A stretch of DNA of 64,000 bases from Paulownia fortunei (taxonomy: Eukaryota > Streptophyta > Magnoliopsida > Lamiales > Paulowniaceae): the NCBI GenBank assembly GCA_019321725.1, contig CM033107.1:17289445-17353444 (forward strand), given 5' to 3'. The notes beneath the pieces are model-generated. The model saw only the letters and a list, made by a program, of their open reading frames with translations. It did no database searches and was not told where the DNA came from. Each line of letters begins with the position of its first letter. Position 1 is the first letter of the stretch. The translations under genes and the position numbers were made by a program. Shown here one piece after another: positions 48,421 to 64,000 of this stretch.

Positions 48421-48880
48421 TTTTTTTTTTTTATATATATAAGAATCTTGCAAATGGTTTTGATGGGCCAAAAAAGAGTGAAGTAAATTTGGATCAGGTT
48501 TAAGGATATATTAATCTTTTAAATTTATAATAAAGATTAATAGTGGTCTGAGACAATGAATTGCCTGGTCCCCTATCAAGCTCCCACCTTACGAATCGGG
48601 CCTATGGTTTGTCTATGGCCCTTGTTAAGGCAACCAAACATAAAATTTCTCCAGCATCCCAAATTTACTTGTCATCAAGGAACCACAAACTTCCTACAAA
48701 ATTCTTGCCCAAGGTTGATCACACACAACTAATCACCACAAGCCAGATAGAATAATATATGCTTTCTGATTTGGTCATCTCCTTGAAGTGTACTTGGGTA
48801 TGCCCAAACACGATTTGGCAAAATCTTGGTAACCATGGAGGACTATTAATCAAGGCAAGACAAATAACAGTACACAACCA
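48421..48880. other. Intergenic sequence
   Basis: No gene is recognised. The 64-codon frame at 48561-48755 has no domain. Confidence 0.4.
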
Positions 48881-48881
48881 C

Positions 48882-48954
48882 GAGCACGATTTATTCTGCG
48901 AATGCACAAACTTCTTAGAGCACGATTTATTCGGCGAATGCACAAACTTCTTAA
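48882..48954 (+). repeat. 36-bp tandem duplication
   Basis: GAGCACGATTTATTCTGCGA and the following ATGCACAAACTTCTTA are repeated once with a T-to-G change. The duplication is about 140 bp beyond the stop codon of the aminotransferase gene, so it may lie in its 3' UTR. Confidence 0.85.
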
Positions 48955-49096
48955 GAGTCTTCCAGTTCAAGTAGAGAAAGTGCCTATTCAATATCATGGT
49001 CTTTCTAAAATCCCATTTCAGCTTATTCAACAAAAATTTAAACCATGCAAAAAGCGACTCAAAAATTGCTTGTTAGGAGCCCTTCAACTGATTGAC

Positions 49097-56954
<7,858 letters not shown>

Positions 56955-57049
56955 TCTTCAGATTTTCAGAAACTTGACAAAGAAGGGTTAGTGTAATAAG
57001 ACTTGCTTCTTTTTATTGTTCTGCTTTGATATGAACTTAATGCGTGGGG

Positions 57050-57068
57050 TAGGGGGGGGGGGAGGGGG
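57050..57068 (+). promoter_or_regulatory. Poly-G/poly-C tract in the aminotransferase 5' region
   Basis: A G run broken by single A bases (10 G, A, 6 G) lies about 100 bp upstream of the aminotransferase ATG. On the transcript strand this is C-rich. It may form a G-quadruplex; a regulatory role is a guess. The 5' UTR between it and the ATG has no clear TATA box. Confidence 0.45.
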
Positions 57069-57257
57069 TGTGGGTAAAAAGAAGAATGTTAAAGCGTAAG
57101 CGAGGGGAAAGGAAACAGGGGGCGATGGAACTGAAATCGGGGCACGTTTGACTCTCTGTTTGTCTGCAATTACAACAAGCTGACGCGGCGACCTGTGGCT
57201 GTTTCCCGTATTTTAGTATCATAAAATCAGACAACAAATTTTTATTTTAGAGAAATA

Positions 57258-57418
57258 CTCCCTTCGTCTCAATTTTAAAACTCTACCTGTTACAATTTTT
57301 TTTATATTTATATTGATTTATTTAAAATATAATAATTGAAAATAATATCATATTATTATTGAGAGTGTAATTTAAAACAAAAAAATAAATATAAATCATA
57401 GGTTTGGGATATAAGGAG
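57258..57418. mobile_element. Stowaway-like MITE
   Basis: The 161-bp element starts CTCCCTTCGTCTCAATTTTA, the classic Stowaway terminal sequence, and ends GGGATATAAGGAG, its degenerate inverted partner. It is flanked by TA on both sides (57256-57257 and 57419-57420), the target duplication of Tc1/mariner-type MITEs. It lies about 300 bp upstream of the aminotransferase start codon. Confidence 0.8.
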
Positions 57419-57420
57419 TA

Positions 57421-58530
57421 TTATGGAAATTTCTTGTCGAAATTTAGACAGATTATACTAATGATCATACCAATTAATTATATGACAAGTATGGTAACAT
57501 TTATCTTATAATTAGTTGGTACTCTAATTATAAAATATGTATACATGCATGCCAGCACACATACATAAATATGTATGTATATAGACATTATAAGTTTATT
57601 TTGTCCGGAATTGAATGTTTGGACATTTTATTTTTGAGAAGTACATTTATAATATAGTAGTTTTTAGCTGGTAATTTTGTTTCTATAATTACCATGGATC
57701 ATATGTGACACTACTAAAAAGGATGTTTGCCTAAATTTATATATTTCTTAAAATATCTTACAAAATATTTGAGAACTAGTAAGTTGTTCAACATCTTACA
57801 AATCATCTTAAAATATCTCAAAATAATATGTTATGATTCTGAATTTTTTTCCAAAACAATATTACTTTTAAAAAAATTATTTCACCATCTATTATTCTAT
57901 AAAAATAATTGCCATTATATCATCCTTTAATCCGCATGGCAGCCACTTAAATTACCCTTCCGAAACCTCTGTCTCCCATCCTTAAACATGCTGAACTTCT
58001 CCTGCATCACAACAGCTTGCCTTACTATCCCCCTTCCCACAAATAAAGATGACAATACAAAAAAGAGTGACCAAGAAATATATATCTCATCAAGAGATGA
58101 GATAATTTGAGGCTAACAAGGACAAAATGCCTTCTCCCCTACCATATGGTGTAAACATATCCAGCATCCCATGTGTGGCGCTTTATCATTTCTGTCTTGA
58201 AGTTGTAACTTGCAAAAGCTTTACATTGGAAGCTGTAGCCTGTGTGCACCACTCCCCACATTACTTCCTCTACCATCCCATCTGAATGGCACATTGTTTT
58301 CCTTAATTAACAGCCTTCGGTACCTCACTCACTGCCACCACTTGCAACAATATTCTTTTCTCCTTCCTCACCTTTCTCCACTGCCTCCTCACTTTGCTTG
58401 GAACGACACACTTTTGAGTTTTTAATACTAAAATTTTAACACTTCAGTTTGTATGTTCCCAAATATATGATGAATAATATTTGAGTTTTTCTTTACAATA
58501 TGGATTCCAAGTGAATAAATAATAATATGA
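57421..58530. other. Intergenic sequence
   Basis: No supported gene. The 58130-58420 part is GC-richer and has weakly protein-like frames on both strands without a recognised domain. Confidence 0.4.
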
Positions 58531-58533
58531 ATT

Positions 58534-58966
58534 GTTGGTGCATTAGGATTATATTCATATTTGAGATAATTTGAAATTTTATTATGATAAGAATGATGGT
58601 TATTTTGTACCTCTCTTAATTGGATTTCAACTGTGATAAATATGAATATATATCTTTTAAATAAAATTATCTCTTCCAACTAATGAGTATTATAAAAAAA
58701 ATAATGTTCTCTTTCAAAATAGGATACACTCTTACTTCTCTCTTTCTCTTTATGTTTCTCTTAAAGTATCACCAAAATTAGTTCTCCAAAGGTTTAAGGT
58801 GTATAAAAATATGGTGAATGCTTTGATAGTATTCATTGGAGTGACGAAAAAGAGTATGACGTAATTTTGTTCGCAGCATTCGAGAAGATTTGCAGGCGAG
58901 TTACGAATTCAGGTTGAATTAATTAATCTTTTGTTGCTTTATAAAGGTAATATCAATTCACATACT
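58534..58966 (+). mobile_element. Possible copia LTR remnant with primer site
   Basis: The stretch starts TGTTGGTGCATTAGG and includes TCACCAAAATTAGTTCTCCA and GATTTGCAGGCGAGTTACGA, words common in U5 of plant copia LTRs. At 58967-58980 it is followed by TAGTATCAAAGCATT, which resembles the initiator-Met primer site TGGTATCAGAGCA. A similar, poorly conserved block (60090-60220) precedes the gypsy solo LTR. Confidence 0.4.
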
Positions 58967-59067
58967 AATAGTAGTATCAAAGCATTTTAATCACATAACA
59001 CCGCATAGGAAGGTAAAACATATATTTTTATATACCAAAAAAAATATTGACCCAAATAATAATTTTG

Positions 59068-59155
59068 CATGCATCCTAATGCACAAAATTTATTTTTTTA
59101 TGCACCCTAATGCACAACAATATTTCCACATGCACTCTAATGAGCAAAAATATTA
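59068..59155 (+). repeat. ~33-bp tandem repeat, 3 copies
   Basis: Degenerate units of ATGCACCCTAATGCACAA followed by an AATATTT-type spacer occur three times head to tail. Confidence 0.75.
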
Positions 59156-59388
59156 TTGGAATTAATTCAATAAATTTCAAATTCATCTACTAAAGGATAA
59201 AAAATAATAATTCAAATCATGAAATAATAAAAATAAAATATTACCAAAATTGGCCACTCATTGGCGGTAATGGACTTCACATGCCGGAGAAGCATGCACA
59301 AACAAAACTCGTGCCACAAAAGATCCTTTTATATATATATAAATATCAAAACAATATAAATATGCGGCAACCAATTAACAAACAAGAA

Positions 59389-59459
59389 TTACAAGTGGTC
59401 TAGTGGTAGAATGGAGTCTCACTTATTTGAAGACCCAAGTTTAAATCCAATCTGGTGCA
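59389..59459 (+). tRNA. tRNA-Gly-like sequence, pseudogene or SINE head
   Basis: The 71-base stretch has the length of a plant tRNA-Gly. TGGTCTAGTGGTAGAAT (A box and D arm) at 59396 is unchanged from the usual gene, and the 3' side ends CTGGTGCA as in the acceptor stem. The 5' acceptor strand (TTACAAG) no longer pairs, the anticodon loop is altered, and the B box is degraded (AAGTTTAAATCC). A T run follows within 20 bp. It is therefore a nonfunctional tRNA copy or a tRNA-derived SINE head. Confidence 0.6.
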
Positions 59460-60215
59460 TGCTCTACTAATCTTTTTTTTTTTTAAAAAGCAAAGTGCAC
59501 GGCCAAACGCCCCCTAACCATATGGCAGCCTACTGGCGCCCACGGGCCATGTTAGCAAAGTCCAGCGTCTTCTCCAAAGACTGTGCATTTTCCAGCGATA
59601 ATATTAATTTTCGATTAAAAAACTTCAAAAAATCATATCTCATTAATTTTAAATTTATTTTTGACAAATTTTATATCGTTTCGATCGTCTTTGTATGCTC
59701 TACAATATGGTACTAAAATTATGCATCAAGAGCATAAAAAATGAATTCGATTTTGAGCATAAAACAAATGAATTTATCAAAAATTACTCCAAAATGACTG
59801 ATCGGATTTACACCAAATCAAAACATGTATTTATATGCACAAATACAACATAGGGTACAAATCTCATCGCCTAATTTTCATGCTTGAATTAAATTACAAT
59901 TATCTTTCATAAATATCAAGCATAAAAAATACCCATGTATTCAGGCATTTAAAAACACGGCGAGGTCGAGCCCTAATAAGTTTCCACAATTTGGATGGGA
60001 TTAAGTTTTCAAATAAAATTGGGATTCTTTCTTATGTAGGAAGAGAGATATTTGCATATATCCCAATCAAAATTAGAATAAGAGAATCAATGTATTCTCC
60101 CACAAAATCACTCTCTCTATAATTCTCTCAATTTTTTCTCTCTCAGTCTTTTCTTAGAGCATCACTATAGATATCTAAGGATTTGAGGTGTGTAATTCAA
60201 TGAATAACTCTAGTA
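59460..60215. other. Gene-free sequence
   Basis: A T run, a short GC-rich patch (59495-59590) and AT-rich DNA follow the tRNA-like sequence. No gene is seen. Confidence 0.4.
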
Positions 60216-60220
60216 GTTAT

Positions 60221-63200
60221 TGTCACACCCTCCCAACAATATGTATAAATATATATATAAACAACCTGTGTAACATAATTTGTATATGTATGCATGTGTA
60301 TAACTTTTTTTTCTACTCAGTTTAACAAAATATTGATAAAAGTAAAGTGCTTTCATATCCCGTCACACTGTATATACATACGTAGTTATTACATATTAAC
60401 CAAGTCTATCAAACCATTACAAACCTAAACTTTATATTACAAAGGAGTTTTGAAAGTGATATATAGGATAAAGTCACTAATATAATACAATAACTGTAAA
60501 ATAAAAAAAACACAACCCACAAAATAGCCCAACAGGTCGTCATCCAAGTACATTGATCTTTGAAAGCCTGTAGGAGCTCCACTGCCAGCCAGTAAACCAG
60601 AGGTCTCAAGTCTCACCATGTTCACCTACAATGCATGAACTACATGAGCTAACGCTCAATAAGTAAAAATCATTCATGACAAGAGTATGATATAAAATCT
60701 CATGCAACTCAACTCTAAGATATGATGCTATAAATGTGTCAACTTGAGTACTCATGAATAAAAGAGTTTTCATTAAAAATCACTTCATTTATTGGGCCCT
60801 TGGCCCACCTACTATACACCGAATAGAGCTCTGAACAATATCAATAATCACATGGTCATAAACAAATGACTCAGTCCAAGGGTCATCTCCTGGGATCACC
60901 AGAGGTCCACCCCCTGTCTTCCGATGTGATCCTCCAGAAGTCTTCCTACTGGCGGAGTCAATAAAGGCACAGTCAAGTGGTCCACCCTCTCGTAACCACC
61001 AGAGGCACACCCCCTGTCAACCCCTGTGATCCTCCGAGAAGTAACACTCGCGGCACCCCAAAATATCATATAAGCACACCTCGTATGCCTCGGTACACTA
61101 GTAGTGGCCAACCAAAATATTTTCTTTCTAAAAACCATGTCTCAAATCATATCGTGCATGTAAGAACCTCCACTATACTCATATGTCGTGCATGCACATG
61201 TAAATGCTCATGAATGGTATGTTCAATATGAAATGCAAGTCATCTTGCTCTCAATATATTTCAAGAATCATAAGACTCTCAATCAAATCTAATATCATCA
61301 ACACATTAGGTATAAATGCTTCAAGACATACTATGTTCATGCATTGTAGTTGCAAATGGATCTTTACTTACCTTTCACTTGGTTGGTGGCTTAGTCTAGA
61401 TTTTTTTATTGTTCCCCTCCAATCTTAGATGTAAAATAGCCTGTAATATTACCCAACATCAAGCACCATTCCCAATTTGGCAAGTTGAAAGCATAAAATA
61501 TCATACTAAGACCTTGAACACCAAGCTATCTAGGTTTTACAAACTAGAACCCAATCTAGTCCCTCCAATACCTTAATTTCTCATCTTAGATACATGTAAA
61601 CATCATATAATTGAAGTATTATAACTCTAATATCATGTACCTAATTGTTAACACTCAATAGCAACATGTCTAGGTTGAAATATGCTAAGTTATCAAATGG
61701 GACAGATTCACATTTTCATATTTTCTTGTTGTCCAATTTAGTTGCATGATAATTTTGACATCCCTAAGCATATCCAATCACTCCCAAATTTTTACCACAC
61801 TTATATAACATGTATATAAATGTAAAAATCTCATATAATTGCTAAAACTCATGGATATAGCTTCCCAAGTTCAGCTCTCTTCACAACACACTGAAACAGA
61901 TTGTTTTCCCACCGTGACAGTTTTGCACACTTCATGACATTAATGGTTTTGGCACCCTTAAGTACATTCAATCACTCCCAAATTTTCACCATACTTAGAT
62001 AACACATATATAGAGACAACCAGGTCAAATTACTACCAAAACCAATGGATTTATTGATGTAAAACCAGCACCATTCACATAGGACAGAATCTGAATTTCA
62101 AAGAAGACAGTTTTGAGCACCTCTTTAATTATCACACTATATTACAATTTATAACCTCTCTAAACTTACATACATCACTTAGACTCATATATAAACACAT
62201 ATATGGTGAAATACACAGGTTTTAATCAAGTTATTATACATATATAAAGCATAAATATCAAAATCAGCAAGTATACAGTTTCTGTCCTTAGTGATTTTTA
62301 TTGTGATTTTGCAACTAAAAATCCTTCTTTTGTGAACTAAAAGACTAAAAATAACATCCTAACATGATTATAATCAATAATAGAAGCTTTAAAAGTCATA
62401 AACCCTCAAAAAATTCAAGAACTTAAATTAAAACATGAATTAAATCTCACCTATGCACAGATTTTTGATTCAACTTGCTCCTCCTTACTTCCCTTTGCTT
62501 CCTTCACTTATTTTCTTTACTTGGAATTACTTGAGTGCAATTTCTAACATTCAATATGAAGGTTTTGGAAGTGAAATAGCTCAGAAAATAGTTTTTGGTC
62601 ATGGCTCAAGAGTAGAAATGAAGATAGGTTGAGGTGGAAGCTTGAGGTGGCAAAGCTTGAGGTGGCAAGGTTGAGGTGTCAAGTTGTGGCTCAAATCTGA
62701 TATTTTTCACACCTTATACAGCCCTAATCTAGTGTTTCTCATTACTTATTTATCTATGTATAACCTACTTTAATCTCCATATGATCGGATAGTACATTAT
62801 GCCCTAATTTCTTAACCGTTCATTCGATCTCCAAACCGATCGACATTCGATTCTTAAATGATCGTCTAGTTTTCATTTTATAAAATCACAAGCATATATG
62901 AACCTTGTATTATGACACTTAAATTTCATTATATCATGTCCGATATCCCAAGTATGTTAATCTATAGATGTATACATTTAAAACACCTTGATCAAATCGA
63001 ATCGACTCATATAAGCTTACTAGTGACACCTTTAACACTTCTAAAATTATAACATACAACCTATGAATATCCATTATATTGATCAATCTATTCTTTATCT
63101 TATATAAATATAGAATCACTTAATTAGGTTGTAGGATCTCAACCACTAATATCAAGTAATGATTAAGAATGCTATAAAAGATGTGATGTAGATGTTAATG

Positions 63201-63275
63201 CAAATTAGCATATAAGTAGCATGTAGTGCATGAATCATATTGGCCAAGTGAGTAGTGTGAGGCTTGGGTATTACA
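60221..63275 (-). mobile_element. Ty3/gypsy solo LTR, 3.06 kb, perfect target duplication
   Basis: On the minus strand the block begins TGTAATACCCAAGCCTCAC and ends TTGGGAGGGTGTGACA, the standard ends of Tekay/Del-lineage gypsy LTRs. GTTAT flanks it on both sides (60216-60220 and 63276-63280), a perfect 5-bp target-site duplication. No primer-binding site, polypurine tract or coding region is present, so it is a solo LTR. Inside are a GC-rich section with repeated CACCAGAGG and CACCCCCTGTC words (60880-61050) and degenerate ~194-bp tandem units (61741-62130). The open frames at 60409-61428 are noncoding products of these repeats. Confidence 0.92.
61741..62130 (+). repeat. ~194-bp tandem subrepeats inside the gypsy LTR
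   Basis: CCAATCACTCCCAAATTTTT at 61774 recurs as TCAATCACTCCCAAATTTTC at 61968, each followed by ACCA.ACTTA.ATAACA. The copies also share a preceding CCCTTAAG/CCCTAAG block and a following CTCATGGAT/CCAATGGAT block. Confidence 0.75.
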
Positions 63276-63280
63276 GTTAT

Positions 63281-63668
63281 TTACCACCAATGAGAAAGGT
63301 ATGTTCATATTTTTAAGATATGTTTCGTTAATTACCACCATAGGCCAACAATTATCTCGACATGATGCACCAAATGTCAACCCAAATTTATTATTCGTAT
63401 TGTGATATATGCATGCTTGTCATTTATGATCATTGTTGATTTTATTCATGTATCAGTAATTTTTATTGTTATCTTTAATTTAGTGGGAGATGATTACTAG
63501 CCTTGGTGGCGAAATTTTTGATATCATTGAATTGAAGAAAATAATAAAAACTTACTTGGATTAGGGATAACATTTCTAGACCAGTACCTATGCTTTGCGC
63601 AATAAATTTAGAAATCTTAGACCGACTCACCAATTTTATATTAAACTAATTAAGCATGATAATAGATA
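63281..63668. other. Right flank of the gypsy solo LTR
   Basis: This is the target DNA continuing from before 60216. No gene or repeat is recognised. Confidence 0.4.
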
Positions 63669-63868
63669 AGTTGGCCAATATTGTCGCGACTTAGACACAG
63701 ATAATATTCTTGTGGACTAAAAGTAAGGTTTGCGCTTGATTTGTTTAAGCCGCAGACATAAGACTTTAAGTTGCCTAATATTATGGTGACTAGATGCCAA
63801 AAATATATGAATGGATCAAAGAATAAAGTATGTGTTTTAAATTGTTTAAGCTGCAAATACGGGATTTG
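63669..63868 (+). repeat. ~100-bp degenerate tandem duplication
   Basis: AGTTGGCCAATATTG (63669) and AGTTGCCTAATATTA (63769) start two units that both end TTGTTTAAGC(C/T)GCA.A.A and GACTTTAA/GATTTGAA. The function is unknown. Confidence 0.65.
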
Positions 63869-64000
63869 AACAAAGAGTTTAAGCTCTGTTTAAGAATATG
63901 AGCTTACTCAGAAGTAAGAGTTCTAGTTATTCTAAAATCGCTATTTGAGTTGATTTATGAATATTTATTACTTGTGTTGTTATTTATAACCATCGCTTAA

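Noticed and set aside
48719..49033. 104-codon minus-strand frame just downstream of the aminotransferase stop
   Set aside because: It overlaps the likely 3' UTR and a 36-bp duplication, and has no recognisable domain.
57037..57237. 66-codon minus-strand frame upstream of the aminotransferase
   Set aside because: It overlaps the poly-G tract and probable promoter/5' region of the gene; no domain is seen.
60409..61428. Several overlapping 62-80 codon frames on both strands
   Set aside because: They fall inside the gypsy solo LTR and arise from GC-richer repeats; none has a domain.

Overview
The window is nuclear DNA of a flowering plant, probably a eudicot. It is strongly AT-rich, genes are sparse and carry GT-AG introns, and most of the rest is LTR retrotransposon debris (Ty1/copia and Ty3/gypsy), Mutator-like and MITE-type DNA transposons, and tandem repeats. 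The species cannot be named from the sequence alone. Only two intact protein-coding genes can be supported. Both are multi-exon and had to be assembled across splice sites: a 93-residue LC8-type dynein light chain (plus strand, 38581-39150, 2 exons) and a 406-residue cytosolic aspartate aminotransferase (minus strand, 56954-49097, 12 exons).

Layout. 0.4-2.3 kb: a 1.94-kb solo LTR. 2.9-5.4 kb: three direct copies of a 633-bp unit followed by an inverted copy. 5.7-9.25 kb: a decayed minus-strand copia element, joined head to head with a plus-strand copia fragment (9.27-11.05 kb) that keeps its polypurine tract and 3' LTR. 11.4-13.3 kb: a degenerate ~180-bp tandem array inside a likely gypsy LTR. 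13.4-14.5 kb: an element with roughly 300-bp inverted ends. 14.7-18.6 kb: MITE-like sequence. 18.6-23.2 kb: LTR remnants, including a gypsy 3' end with three short tandem-repeat families, a polypurine tract and an LTR. 23.7-24.5 kb: a hAT-like non-autonomous element. 24.5-27.9 kb: no identifiable protein, but a housekeeping-type promoter facing left and exon-like blocks. 28.5-29.1 kb: a zf-GRF pseudogene. 30.2-31.6 kb: a MULE transposase pseudogene. 34.9-35.3 kb: an unrecognised 148-codon reading frame.

36.3-38.5 kb: a solo LTR with perfect target-site duplication, ending 75 bp before the start codon of the dynein light-chain gene. 41.3-43.2 kb: a decayed plus-strand copia gag-integrase. 44.2-45.8 kb: a third LTR of the same family, minus strand, with its primer-binding site. 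46.6-48.1 kb: a Tourist-like element full of AT repeats. 49.1-57 kb: the aminotransferase gene, whose intron 9 holds one antisense exon copied from a Rossmann-fold oxidoreductase gene. Upstream lie a Stowaway-like MITE, LTR debris, a tRNA-Gly-like sequence and a 3.06-kb gypsy solo LTR with perfect target-site duplication (60221-63275).

The two genes are ordinary housekeeping genes: one makes a dynein-type hub protein, the other links cytosolic carbon and nitrogen metabolism. They are not functionally linked. The interest of the window lies in how mobile DNA has rearranged around and inside them. I found no evidence for a new multi-gene system.
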